From: Roseofilum reptotaenium CS-1145
Lineage (GTDB): Bacteria > Cyanobacteriota > Cyanobacteriia > Cyanobacteriales > Desertifilaceae
Length of the DNA stretch: 64,000 nt
Direction of reading: 5' to 3'
Assembly (NCBI RefSeq): GCF_028330985.1
Contig: NZ_JAQMUE010000079.1
Coordinates: forward strand, 170,466 to 234,465
Each line of letters opens with the position of its first letter. Position 1 is the first letter of the stretch. Positions 18,689-27,518 of this stretch are shown piece after piece. Made by a program: the position numbers and the translations under genes. The notes beneath the pieces are model-generated. The model was not told the origin of the DNA. It did no database searches and saw only the letters and a list, made by a program, of their open reading frames with translations.

Positions 18689-18779
18689 AGCGCAAAGCGC
18701 TAGGGAATAGGGAATAGGGAATAGCCTGTATTGTTTAGGGTCTAATGCTTCAAGCTGTACTCCTCCAGAGGAGAGAAGT
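18689..18779. repeat. Dispersed repeat, copy 1 (palindrome plus GGGAATA tract)
   Basis: Begins with AGCGCAAAGCGCT, then several GGGAATA units, then a segment ending TTCAAGCTGTACTCCTC. A second, diverged copy lies at 50148-50245 with the same order. It does not encode anything visible. Confidence 0.7.
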
Positions 18780-18784
18780 TCCAT

Positions 18785-19819
18785 TTAGATAAAGGGGGAG
18801 AGCCATCCCCGTAAAAAGTAGTAGATCAGAGCCAAGTATTCATTGGTGACTTTCGTACTTAAAGTGAGGGCTTGGGAACTGGGAATAATATCGGCTAAGG
18901 TGATTTTTTTCCACATCGGGGCATTTTGAATAGTAATGAAGTCTGTAGGGCTGGGAATTACTTTGATTTCTAACTCGGCAAAGGTTAGCTCTGCGCGATG
19001 CATTTGTAAGGCAGAGGTGACTAGAATAACCGGGGTTCCTTGTAATCCTTGAACTTCGAGAATTTTGCTCACTTGTAGGGCAGCACGATAGATATTATCT
19101 CCTTGAGAAATGGGTTGGAGATTAGAATTATGGACTCCAAAACGCTGGAGTAAGTTGACAATATCTTGGGCTTCATTCGTATTTTCGGTAAGTGTAAGAC
19201 TCTCTACTCTAGAGCGTCCGGTGACAATGATTTGTGGGTCTTGATTTTGGGAAACGGAGGCCCAAAATATTTCTAGAGTATGAAAAATCAGGTTACCGCG
19301 ATCGCTCAATTGCACATGGCGATACTTTTCGGTTGTCACGGCTTGGGTTGTATCTTGACCCAAGAGAACAATAATTCGGGCTTGTTCCATCAGGGGAACT
19401 GGACAAGCGGCTTGACAGTTCAGATAGCGTTGTTGCGTACTTCTGACAGATTCTGATTCTGCCTGATACGCCAAGGTATAGGCAACCAAGGGCAGGCTAA
19501 AGAGGACCAAAATAGCGAACCCAGACCAGAGCAGTGTTTTTCCGGGTTTGGCAATTTCGTTACCTTTGAAATGCAACATCCCCGATAAAACTAGGGTAAT
19601 AGAGAGTCCTAGGGGCGTGAGGGGAAAGACACACAACCTCCAAATGTCGGCCACCACTACCGCACTGGGATTGAAGAAGGTAAGGATAATCAGGGTAAAA
19701 ATCAGGATTCCCCCCAACCAGGTATAATATTTCTTGGGAATCCATTGCAGGAGAATCGCGTAAGCAATGACTGCAATCAGCAGCCACAGCAAAAGCCGAG
19801 TAAGTAGAGAAAAGAGCAT
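18785..19819 (-). CDS. YdcF/DUF218-family membrane protein
   Basis: 344 residues from the ATG at 19819 (an upstream in-frame start would add 42 unlikely residues). Four transmembrane helices fill the N-terminal 130 residues (LLLWLLIAVIAYAILLQW, WLGGILIFTLIILTFF, LSITLVLSGML, ILVLFSLPLVAYTL). The DUF218 fold follows: RIIVLLGQDT, IIVTGRSRVES, ILVTSALQMHRAELTF. The LTENTNEAQDI segment holds the conserved Glu. E. coli ElyC/SanA relatives act in envelope precursor metabolism. The exact reaction is unknown. Confidence 0.85.
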   Translation of the reverse strand: MLFSLLTRLLLWLLIAVIAYAILLQWIPKKYYTWLGGILIFTLIILTFFNPSAVVVADIWRLCVFPLTPLGLSITLVLSGMLHFKGNEIAKPGKTLLWSGFAILVLFSLPLVAYTLAYQAESESVRSTQQRYLNCQAACPVPLMEQARIIVLLGQDTTQAVTTEKYRHVQLSDRGNLIFHTLEIFWASVSQNQDPQIIVTGRSRVESLTLTENTNEAQDIVNLLQRFGVHNSNLQPISQGDNIYRAALQVSKILEVQGLQGTPVILVTSALQMHRAELTFAELEIKVIPSPTDFITIQNAPMWKKITLADIIPSSQALTLSTKVTNEYLALIYYFLRGWLSPFI

Positions 19820-19965
19820 ACTGTGGCCTGTCTGGGTTGATGACTGGTGAATGAACTGCCTATCACTATCTCCTATTCGCTGCTGTCCGGACAAGGGGCC
19901 GTTTTTGTTGGCTTTTTTGACGGTAACGGAGGCCAAGAAAATCAAGCAACGTTATTATTGGCGAT

Positions 19966-21261
19966 CTAATTGCTCGTGCTATTGCCTTGGGATTTAATAA
20001 AGTCAATAAACTGCCGTGCGGTTCTGCCAGAGCGCCCATTATGGCGGGTTGCCCATTGTAAGGCTTGGTATTCTAATTCTGCACCCGTGAGAGAAACTTG
20101 ATTGAGGGCAGCTAAGTGTTTCACCATATGCAGGTAGGTTCTTTGATCGGCAGGTTCAAAGGTGAGGGTTAAGCCGAAGCGATCGCTAAACGATAGCTTT
20201 TCTTGTACTGTATCCCAATAGTGAATCTCTTCGGCATCTTGAGGACGGGGGCGATCTCCAAAAAATTCCCGAATTAAGTGACGACGGTTGGAGGTGGCAT
20301 AAACAATGACGTTATCGGGTCTGGCGGTTAAATTGCCTTCTAAGACAACTTTTAGAGACTTAAAGGCATCATCATCTTCTTCAAAGGAGAGATCGTCAAC
20401 AAAGATAATAAACTTTTGCGGCAGATTCCGCAGCCGTTCGACAATGTCGGGTAAGTCTTTCAGGTCGGACTTGGCTACTTCAATTAAGCGTAAGCTATCA
20501 TACTGATGCAGTAATCCTTTAATTAAAGACGATTTGCCACTGCCGCGACTGCCATATAAGAGGACATGAAGCGCCGGAGAACCAGCAAGTAAGGCTTTGG
20601 TGTTTTGTAAGAGGGCTTGTTTTTGTTCTTCGTATCCCACTAATTCCTTGAGTTGAATGCGATCGGGATAAGAGATACCTTTTAATTCTCCCGACTGCCA
20701 GCGCAAGGCTCGATATTCACCGAAGATTCCAGTTCCATGGTTTTGATAATAACGGATGAATTCCGGCAGGGCATCCGGCCAGTTTTGAGTTTTTCCCAGC
20801 AGAGGGTGAGCAGAAGAGTCCATGATCCAGGAAACTGGAGGTTCTGGCAGATCGGCTACCCATTGCACCCACAACCCGATCTGTTCCAGCACTGGAGGTT
20901 CTCCTTGACAGAGAGTTTGTAGTGTCTGTAAATCCTGTCTTGCTGCAGCGATCAGAGGACTGGGAATTTTAGCTAAGGCGAGGTGTTGCACTTGGCTCGT
21001 AAAGGGGTTATGGTCTCGGACAATTTGCGCCAGCAGATAATCTGACCAACTTTTTTGCACATGCGCTAGGGTTCTAAACCAATGACCGTATGCCTTGAGA
21101 CACTCCAGGGCATTGGGTTCGGGTTGATTGAGTTGGTCTAAGAGGCTCAGAAAGGCTTGCCCGACTTCATTATGAAGTACATTTTGATAGAGAAGTAGGG
21201 AAACCGCTTGATGTTGGAGTGAGGCAATTTTTTGTTGCGCTGAAGGGTTTAGGGTGGTCAT
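19966..21261 (-). CDS. DUF815-family AAA ATPase
   Basis: 431 residues. The N-terminal 200 residues are helical. The AAA core starts at about 205: the family's LVGYEEQKQALLQNT, Walker A YGSRGSGKSSLIK, Walker B FIIFVDDLSFEEDD, sensor VIVYATSNRRHL, and C-terminal NGRSGRTARQFIDF. DUF815 proteins are cytosolic ATPases of unknown substrate that resemble loader or chaperone ATPases. The extra Asp/Glu run after Walker B (EEDDDAF) is typical of the family. It is isolated, with divergent or distant neighbours. Confidence 0.9.
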   Translation of the reverse strand: MTTLNPSAQQKIASLQHQAVSLLLYQNVLHNEVGQAFLSLLDQLNQPEPNALECLKAYGHWFRTLAHVQKSWSDYLLAQIVRDHNPFTSQVQHLALAKIPSPLIAAARQDLQTLQTLCQGEPPVLEQIGLWVQWVADLPEPPVSWIMDSSAHPLLGKTQNWPDALPEFIRYYQNHGTGIFGEYRALRWQSGELKGISYPDRIQLKELVGYEEQKQALLQNTKALLAGSPALHVLLYGSRGSGKSSLIKGLLHQYDSLRLIEVAKSDLKDLPDIVERLRNLPQKFIIFVDDLSFEEDDDAFKSLKVVLEGNLTARPDNVIVYATSNRRHLIREFFGDRPRPQDAEEIHYWDTVQEKLSFSDRFGLTLTFEPADQRTYLHMVKHLAALNQVSLTGAELEYQALQWATRHNGRSGRTARQFIDFIKSQGNSTSN

Positions 21262-21376
21262 ATCAGCATTTGGCGATCGGATGCAAATTTACATTGTATC
21301 CGGATCGTTGGGGCGATCGGCTCAGATATTTTCTGTGGCTATATAATAGCCTGCTTTCACTGATACCATTTCTCTA

Positions 21377-21806
21377 TTAAGCGTAGCTTAATAAGGCATC
21401 AACCAAGTAGTCCCATCCAGTAATCGAGGTGATCTTTACCTTATCGAAGTCCTCAAGGACTTGTGAAAGACTTTTCTGTAGGCTTTTCAGGTCTTTACAG
21501 TTCTGCCGTCTCAGCTTGACTTTTAAGGCTGATTTGCTTTTTCTTTCTTTTCCTGATACTTTTTTGACTTCTAATAGTTCCCTTGTTCCACCCTTTCTAT
21601 ACTTTTTTTAAACCGACGAGAATTGTTGCTTCATTTCTGTATAGCCTTTTATTCAGTTCTTTTCGTGTCGATAATTTACCTGTTTTTAGCCAATATAGCA
21701 TTTGTCACCCTTCCTTTTCACTGGCTTTTTTTGACTTGCTTAAGCGCTTTTGAAGTTCCCCACAGTTTCTGAGATACTCACTTTTAACCAACTCTTTCTC
21801 TGCCAT
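21377..21806 (-). pseudogene. Decayed IS630-type transposase with internal deletion
   Basis: Read on the minus strand from ATG 21806: an N-terminus MAEKELVKSEYLRNC, ELQKRLSKSKKASEK, then after a stop and a frame change LYWLKTGKLSTRKELNKRL and NEATILVGLKKYRKGGTREL, the helix-turn-helix part of cyanobacterial IS630-like transposases. It then jumps directly to C-terminal-like sequence (QNCKDLKSLQKSLSQVL, ITSITGWDYLVDALL) and stops at 21377-21379. A run of seven A residues near 21605 carries a one-base frameshift, and the whole DDE core is deleted. It is clearly dead. The family name is by pattern memory. Confidence 0.65.
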
Positions 21807-21831
21807 AAATATAGCAGAGAAAGAGTTGGTT
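21786..21831. repeat. Perfect 18-bp inverted repeat at the IS630-type remnant
   Basis: AACCAACTCTTTCTCTGC (21786-21803) and its exact complement GCAGAGAAAGAGTTGGTT (21814-21831) with a 10-nt loop. The left arm overlaps the transposase start. The right arm continues as TAGGACAG, a sequence shared with both ends of the element at 59403-59510. Confidence 0.9.
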
Positions 21832-22200
21832 AGGACAGTTAGATTATCCCCCTTCTGTCACTTTCGGAAATCGCGATCGCTGTATCCCCTATGGAGAGAG
21901 AGATGTACTGATCTGACTGGATTTTTGAGCTTCTGTTAGGAAAAATTGTCGCGATCGCCGATACTGCAAGAGTTCTAGAATTCACTCAAGACAAATGTTT
22001 TCCCAGTTTGACAGAAGAGGGATAAGCTAATGTTATGCTTATGTGATGGCGACCTTTCATTTCAGTTGACGTTTTGAGCAAAATGCTATCAAAAAAGGTT
22101 GCTATAGCGATCTGGGAGCTGCTTTGTCACCCCTTGAGCTAGTCAAGTGTCTGTGAATGGGAAATCTCCAGCTATACGCTCCGCGTTAGCTGGATGAGCG
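21832..22200. other. Intergenic region downstream of the reverse transcriptase
   Basis: About 370 bp with no gene seen. It contains two HIP1-like octamers and, next to the RT stop, AGCTATACGCTCCGCGTTAGCT, a small imperfect palindrome that could act as a terminator though it has no T-tract. Confidence 0.4.
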
Positions 22201-23610
22201 TCAATTTCGTCCATACTTTTGACGAATGCGACCCACTTGCTCTTGAAATTGAGCGCCCTTCTCTGGATTCACCATGGCCACAAAATTGGCAAATCCTTGA
22301 ATTGAAGCCAACACATTCCTAGAATGTCCCCAATGTTTACCTTCTAACCCCTGAGTTTCAATTTGGTGTAGGGTAGCGCGAAATTTCTTGAGGGTTTTGC
22401 GGTCTATATTTAACCCTTCGTTGACCACAATTCCCGTAACATCCAGTTGGCAAGATTTACGGCGCAAAATCCGCGTTTTCTCAGGATGGAGGGTAAAACT
22501 TTCGTAATTAATAAGTGATTCTGTACGGCGCAAAATTCTACAGATATTTCTGAGGACATCACCAGAAGCCGAAAAGGTCAGATCGTCGGCATAGCGGGTA
22601 TAGGTAAAGCCCAGTTCATCCGCCATCTGGGTTAAGCGTTTATCTAAACGACGACAAATGAGATTAGAAATAGCAGGACTCGCTGGAGATCCTTGGGGAA
22701 GATGCCGTTGATTGAGGGCAATATAATAAGTTTGGCCATCTAAGCTCACTTCTTCCACATCTGGGGCGGTACAGATTAGAGCCAAAATAGTTGCCACAGC
22801 TTCCGAATAGCCCAAGGAGCGAAATAAACCTTTCACCCGGCGATAGGAAATAGAGGGGAAAAAGTCTTTAAGGTCTAAATTAATCACCACTTCTGCTCCC
22901 ACATGGTGGCTGGCATTCGTAATGATGGAGCGATCGCGGCAAAAGCCATGGGCCGCCTCATGAACCGGAATCTTCTCTAAAATCTGACTCAAAATCCAGT
23001 ATTGCGCCCGTTTTAATCGAGGCATGGGCACAGAAATCAATCGTTCACCCCCCGTCTTTTTAGGCATTTTGAAGCGGATATAATGGGATACAGTCGCCGT
23101 TTTCCGGTCAAAGGCAAAAAACCTTAGCTCGCCCAATGTAATCCCCATTTCTTGGGCAATATCGGCGGCTGTTGCTAGTTGAGGTAGTCCATGGCGATCG
23201 AGTTCTGAGGGGTTGCTCTGCTGCTCTCCTAAACCCCCAGAAACCTCTTCCCCTAAATAAACAATCTCCTGTTGTTGACGCTCTTGCCAAGCTTGTGCCC
23301 TTGCTTGTCTTTCCTCTTCCCGTCTTTGTTTCGTTTCTTCCCGTTTCCGGCGAGATTCTGCTAACCGTTGTTTTCGCAACTGCCGACGGATGGCTTGTTC
23401 ATCTTGCAGTTGACGGTTTTTTTGTCGTAGCTCAGTCAGTTGCCGATACAGTTCTGAACGACGGCGAATTTCATCGGCTGGATCTTGGGGGAGTTCTCCC
23501 TGTTCGGGCCAAAATCCATAGCGAATCATTTCTTCAAGGATGAAGGCTTCACGACCCATTTTGCGAATGCGATCGTAGAGTTCTTGGCGGGTACGGGGTT
23601 GATCGGACAT
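22201..23610 (-). CDS. Retron-type reverse transcriptase with N-terminal coiled-coil extension
   Basis: 469 residues. The RT core occupies about 170-440: INLDLKDFFPSIS (motif A), QGSPASPAISNL (B), YTRYADDLTFS (C, YADD at 340-343) and HPEKTRI (D). Two retron-diagnostic motifs are present: NAxxH of region X (NASHH, 232-236) and VTG of region Y (391-393). Residues 1-140 are extra: a charged Arg/Glu/Gln-rich coiled coil (about 45-118) and a linker, not usual for the 300-350-residue retron RTs. Retrons make a branched msDNA from an adjacent ncRNA and guard an effector in phage defence. The upstream gap is a candidate for that ncRNA. Confidence 0.88.
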   Translation of the reverse strand: MSDQPRTRQELYDRIRKMGREAFILEEMIRYGFWPEQGELPQDPADEIRRRSELYRQLTELRQKNRQLQDEQAIRRQLRKQRLAESRRKREETKQRREEERQARAQAWQERQQQEIVYLGEEVSGGLGEQQSNPSELDRHGLPQLATAADIAQEMGITLGELRFFAFDRKTATVSHYIRFKMPKKTGGERLISVPMPRLKRAQYWILSQILEKIPVHEAAHGFCRDRSIITNASHHVGAEVVINLDLKDFFPSISYRRVKGLFRSLGYSEAVATILALICTAPDVEEVSLDGQTYYIALNQRHLPQGSPASPAISNLICRRLDKRLTQMADELGFTYTRYADDLTFSASGDVLRNICRILRRTESLINYESFTLHPEKTRILRRKSCQLDVTGIVVNEGLNIDRKTLKKFRATLHQIETQGLEGKHWGHSRNVLASIQGFANFVAMVNPEKGAQFQEQVGRIRQKYGRN

Positions 23611-23689
23611 GGTGATGAGCTAGAAGTGTTGAAAGTTCGCTTAATCTCGAAAAAAAGAGGATAAAATGTTGTAATCTATTCTCAAAGAT

Positions 23690-23880
23690 ATAAAAAAATC
23701 AATTCAATGCTAGCCTCATTTTCATCCCCAGTCAAACCCATCATCAAGGCATTATCTACTCAATGACTATGCAGTTTTCAAGTCTCGACTGTTCTTTTAA
23801 ATCGGGTTAAACGTCCTACTTGATAGGACTTTGAAAAGTAGCAGAGACTGATATCCAATTCCCTGAATCAATGATAAACT
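23690..23880 (-). ncRNA. Candidate retron msr-msd-like structured RNA (hypothesis)
   Basis: The gap upstream of the RT holds nested complementarity on its coding strand. TGCTACTTTTCAAAGTC (23843-23827) can pair imperfectly with GACTTGAAAACTGCA (23784-23770). Within the loop there is a perfect 6-bp hairpin, GTCCTA/TAGGAC (23813-23829). A further 5-bp stem AATGC/GCATT precedes a run of seven T at the RT-proximal end, which could end a separate transcript. No msr branch guanosine or a1/a2 pair could be confirmed by eye. Confidence 0.3.
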
Positions 23881-23907
23881 ACCCTAACTAAATATTTTTT
23901 CACATTC

Positions 23908-24372
23908 ATGCTTGATCGACCCTCTTGGATTTACATTGCTGCCCCATTATTTACAGAAGCAGAGCAAGACTTTAACGCTAAATTAGCCCAACGATTAAAA
24001 TCAGCAGGACATGCTGTCTTCTTACCTCAAGAAGAAGCCAAAGACTTGACTCAAACTGAAGAGATATTTAAGCGCTGTTTATATGGACTGAATCATTCCC
24101 ATCTAGTCTTAGTTATTTTAGATGGTGCAGACGCAGATTCTGGGACTTGCTTTGAAGTTGGATTCGCCTACGCTAAGAAATTACCCATTGTAGGTTTACG
24201 GACAGATTTTAGGGGAACTGGAGATGACTGGGGACTTAATTTAATGCTACTTCAAAGTTGCAATCATTTACTCCTCGCTCAACGGAATCTACCCAGTAAA
24301 ATACCTCCTAACATTACTGTAATCTTTCCAGGAGAAGATTATGTCCCTATTTTGCTCAAAATTATCGAATAA
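23908..24372 (+). CDS. Nucleoside 2-deoxyribosyltransferase-family protein
   Basis: 154 residues, a complete single domain: IYIAAPLFTEAEQDFNAKL, GHAVFLPQEEA, the LDGADADSGTCFEVGFAYAK block with the catalytic Glu, and VGLRTDFRGTGDDWGLNLML. The family transfers deoxyribose between bases or hydrolyses nucleosides. Retron type II effectors use a relative of this domain fused to a DNA-binding region, which is absent here. It is divergent from the retron RT with only 297 bp between, so a shared system is possible but not shown. A metabolic nucleotide-salvage role is equally plausible. Confidence 0.88.
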   Translation: MLDRPSWIYIAAPLFTEAEQDFNAKLAQRLKSAGHAVFLPQEEAKDLTQTEEIFKRCLYGLNHSHLVLVILDGADADSGTCFEVGFAYAKKLPIVGLRTDFRGTGDDWGLNLMLLQSCNHLLLAQRNLPSKIPPNITVIFPGEDYVPILLKIIE

Positions 24373-24393
24373 TTCAGCTTAACAAGTCCGAGC

Positions 24394-24987
24394 TTAAATA
24401 TCATAAGATTGTGCATCTAAATTCTCCAGTTGAAGTTCGATTGAATCTTCTTCAAGTAAAAGGGAAGGATTCTGGACTAAAAACGGGAGTCCAGCACCTT
24501 TCAACCCCCGTTTAATTCGTTCAGGTGTTTCTAGAAATAGGAGAAAAATAGGCAAAATCTTGTCCGCACCTTCACTAATAATATGAGAAGAATTCAGAGG
24601 CATAACCCACTGATAATCCCCATCTAACCAAACTTGAGTTTGTCGCCATCGTCCCAAGAGATCGGAAAAATCTTCACCTGGCCGATGAATAAAGACAAAA
24701 ATTTCCACCCCAGTCTTAATTTTCCACTCTGGATCGCACATTAAGAAACCCAGATCGCAGGGGAGCCGTGTTAATCCAATTGGAGGCTGATGAATCCCTT
24801 GAGAGATGATTTCTCTCGGTTTTAAATCCACAATAGGAAAGGGGATAGAAATTAAGCTCTCTTCTGGTCGTCGGAGACTCGGCAGAAATTCTACATAGGG
24901 GCGATACTGGCGCAACAAGGCGATCGCCGACTTGAGATTACTGTATTCTGCTAATAGGGCTTCATAATGGGATTTTTTAATTGGCAT
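24394..24987 (-). CDS. Hypothetical protein
   Basis: 197 residues, soluble, with no signal peptide. Visible features are a helical N-terminus (HYEALLAEYSNLKSAIALLR) and mixed alpha/beta sequence (GVEIFVFIHRPGEDFSDLL, TQVWLDGDYQWVMPL), ending in an acidic tail (LLEEDSIELQLENLDAQ). It is convergent with the deoxyribosyltransferase gene (22 bp apart) and next to the pil cluster. I do not recognise the family. Its placement beside the RT makes it a possible island member. Confidence 0.65.
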   Translation of the reverse strand: MPIKKSHYEALLAEYSNLKSAIALLRQYRPYVEFLPSLRRPEESLISIPFPIVDLKPREIISQGIHQPPIGLTRLPCDLGFLMCDPEWKIKTGVEIFVFIHRPGEDFSDLLGRWRQTQVWLDGDYQWVMPLNSSHIISEGADKILPIFLLFLETPERIKRGLKGAGLPFLVQNPSLLLEEDSIELQLENLDAQSYDI

Positions 24988-25070
24988 CGTCTTATAATTA
25001 TATTGAGTATAATAAATAACAGGAAATTAACCCATCATGCAGATCGCCTTCCCCGTTATCATTCCAGACA

Positions 25071-26315
25071 TTACAAGGTTTCAAACACCTTAAACATGGG
25101 TAGGTACATTGCCAACAAAATTGAACCTACCATACCCCCGATCACTACAATCATAACGGGTTCGAGCATACTGGTTAACCCTTTGACCGCTTGTTCGACT
25201 TCATCTTCATAGAAGTCAGCGACTTTCATCAGCATTTGGTCAATTTGTCCCGTTTCTTCCCCAATACTAATCATTTGAATAGCTAGGGCAGGAAATACCT
25301 TATAGCGGTCAAGAGCTGTACTAATCATCCCTCCCCCTTGAATTTCTTGGCGGGAAGCTTCCACTGCATCGGCAATAGTTTGATTTCCAGAAGTATCCCG
25401 AACAATTTCCAAAGAAGTGAGAATAGGAACGCCTGCACGGGATAGAGTTCCAAATGTGCGACAAAAGCGAGCCGTTGCCGTTTTTTTAATCAAATCCCCA
25501 AATAAAGGCACTTTCAGGAATTGCTTATCCATGATTTTTTTGCCTTGAGGGGTTTTGTACCAGTTATCGTACAACACCTTAGCAACAATTAAGATGACTA
25601 ATAGGGTCACTGACTTTGCCGGAGAAGTTAGAAATGCACTAATGTGGAGCATCATCTGTGTAAATGCCGGTAATTCCACCCCAATATCGGCAAAGATATT
25701 GGCAAATGTAGGAATCAAAAATACCGTTAAGGCAACAAAAATAATCACAGCAAGAGTCCCTACCGTTGTTGGATAAGACATGGCTGATTTAATTTGGTTT
25801 TGCAACCGAGCCGAATCTTCCAATAACTTTGCTAGACGGTTGAGTACATCATCGAGTACCCCCCCAACTTCCCCGGCTGAAACCATGGCTACATAGAGGT
25901 CATCATAGCAATCCGGGTGTTTACCCATAGACTCAGATAAACTTGACCCCTCTTGCACTTCCGCTGAAATTTGTTTCAATGCCCTTTTGAGTTTAGGGTT
26001 TTCACATTGTTCGGTTAAAACGCCTAGACAGCGTACCATTCCCACGCCAGCATTAACCATCGCGGAAAACTGCCTGGAAAAGATAGCTTTATCTTTTACG
26101 GTGACACTAGCCGTCGCTGCAGCAAAGTTTTCGTTTAACTCATCCATGTCAAGGTTAGCAAAGTCAATGCCAAACAGTGGGGCTTTTTTGACTTCGCCTA
26201 CCTCTAAACCTCGACTGAGCAATTCAGCACGCGCTGCACCAAGAGAGGCTGCTTTAACAGTTTCTCGCTTGGCATTTCCCATCGAGTCTCGAACATCAGC
26301 AACAAATTCAGGCAT
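25071..26315 (-). CDS. pilC: Type IV pilus inner-membrane platform protein PilC
   Basis: 414 residues with two GspF domains, each with helices: FSRQFSAMVNAGVGMVRCLGVL, SAMSYPTTVGTLAVIIFVALTVFLIP, FCRTFGTLSRAGVPILTSLEIV and the terminal helix LEPVMIVVIGGMVGSILLAMYLPMF. It links the PilB/PilT motors to pilus assembly in the cytoplasmic membrane, serving phototactic motility and DNA uptake. It is third in a minus-strand pilB-pilT-pilC cluster, 53 bp after pilT. Length is normal. Confidence 0.96.
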   Translation of the reverse strand: MPEFVADVRDSMGNAKRETVKAASLGAARAELLSRGLEVGEVKKAPLFGIDFANLDMDELNENFAAATASVTVKDKAIFSRQFSAMVNAGVGMVRCLGVLTEQCENPKLKRALKQISAEVQEGSSLSESMGKHPDCYDDLYVAMVSAGEVGGVLDDVLNRLAKLLEDSARLQNQIKSAMSYPTTVGTLAVIIFVALTVFLIPTFANIFADIGVELPAFTQMMLHISAFLTSPAKSVTLLVILIVAKVLYDNWYKTPQGKKIMDKQFLKVPLFGDLIKKTATARFCRTFGTLSRAGVPILTSLEIVRDTSGNQTIADAVEASRQEIQGGGMISTALDRYKVFPALAIQMISIGEETGQIDQMLMKVADFYEDEVEQAVKGLTSMLEPVMIVVIGGMVGSILLAMYLPMFKVFETL

Positions 26316-26368
26316 GGTTCATTATTCTTGAAATCATTGGGGTGGGCACATTGAGATTCAAAGCAAGA

Positions 26369-27448
26369 TTAGAGTTTTTGTTTGGCCGGTTGAACCAAAC
26401 GCATTAACTCATCGACTTTATTACATTTACCGATCGCATCTTCGTAGGAGACTTTCCCATCATTAACCAGTTTTGCCAAAGCCATCTCCATGGTTTGCAT
26501 CCCCATTTTCCCACCCGTTTGAATCGCTGAGTAAATTTGAGTCGTTTTTCCTTCCCGAATCAAGTTGGCAATAGCCGGCGTATTCACCATAATCTCCTGA
26601 GCTGCACAGCGTCCACCACCAACTTTCTGCACCAAGTTTTGGGAACAAACCCCCACCATCGACCCCGACATTTGGGCCCGAATTTGGGGCTGTTGAATCG
26701 GAGGGAACACATCCAATAGCCGGTCAATCGTACCTGCCGCATTGTTAGTGTGCATAGTTCCAAAGACCAAGTGCCCCGTTTCTGCTGCCGATACAGCTAG
26801 ACCAATGGTTTCCAAGTCCCGCATTTCTCCCACCAGAATGATATCTGGATCTTCCCGCAAAGCGGCTTTAAGGGCGTTAGAGAAACTCTTCGTATCTTCT
26901 CCCCGTTGCCGTTGGTGAAACAAACTTTTAATGTTAGGAAAGACGTACTCAATCGGATCTTCTACCGTCAGAATATGTTCAGCACGGGTGCGATTAATCA
27001 AATCCAAAATCGCTGCCATAGTTGTTGTTTTACCCGATCCAGTTTGTCCGGTCACCAAAACCATACCCCGAGGTCGTTCTGACATTTCCCGCATGATTTC
27101 CGGAACGCCCAACTTCTCAAAATTAGGAATTTTGGACGCTAATGCCCGCAAGCAAGCCGCATAACAGCCCCGTTCGCGATACACATTCACCCGGAACCGA
27201 GATAGTCCTTTGACCCCATAAGCACAGTCTAACTCCCAGGTTTGTTCTAGATCTTTACGCTGGTTATTGTTGAGCATCGAAAAGATCAACCGCTGACAAT
27301 CTGGGCCATCAAGCTGTTCTCCAAACTGAGGCTGGGGGGTTAATTTACCACTAATGCGAAAATAGATCGGCGCACCCGCTTGAATGTGCATATCCGAGCC
27401 TCCTTGTTCAACCAAGGATTCCATCACATCTTCAATCATATAACTCAT
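26369..27448 (-). CDS. pilT: Type IV pilus retraction ATPase PilT
   Basis: 359 residues. Walker A is VTGQTGSGKTTTMAAI, the Asp box VEDPIEYVF, Walker B IILVGEMRDLET, the His box HLVFGTMHTNNAAGTIDR, and the retraction motif region lies in AIANLIREGKTTQIYSAIQ. PilT powers depolymerisation of pili during twitching and transformation. It is the middle gene of the pilBTC cluster, 70 bp after pilB. All catalytic motifs are intact. Confidence 0.96.
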   Translation of the reverse strand: MSYMIEDVMESLVEQGGSDMHIQAGAPIYFRISGKLTPQPQFGEQLDGPDCQRLIFSMLNNNQRKDLEQTWELDCAYGVKGLSRFRVNVYRERGCYAACLRALASKIPNFEKLGVPEIMREMSERPRGMVLVTGQTGSGKTTTMAAILDLINRTRAEHILTVEDPIEYVFPNIKSLFHQRQRGEDTKSFSNALKAALREDPDIILVGEMRDLETIGLAVSAAETGHLVFGTMHTNNAAGTIDRLLDVFPPIQQPQIRAQMSGSMVGVCSQNLVQKVGGGRCAAQEIMVNTPAIANLIREGKTTQIYSAIQTGGKMGMQTMEMALAKLVNDGKVSYEDAIGKCNKVDELMRLVQPAKQKL

Positions 27449-27518
27449 CAGTTTTTTTCCTCAATTGTTGGTAAAATTTAACATTAAGCCAGAATTCTCT
27501 GGCTAGAAAAGAGTAAGA

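Noticed and set aside
23770..23843. Possible CRISPR repeat in the RT-deoxyribosyltransferase gap
   Set aside because: The hairpin sequences are not repeated at regular spacing; no spacer-like array is present.
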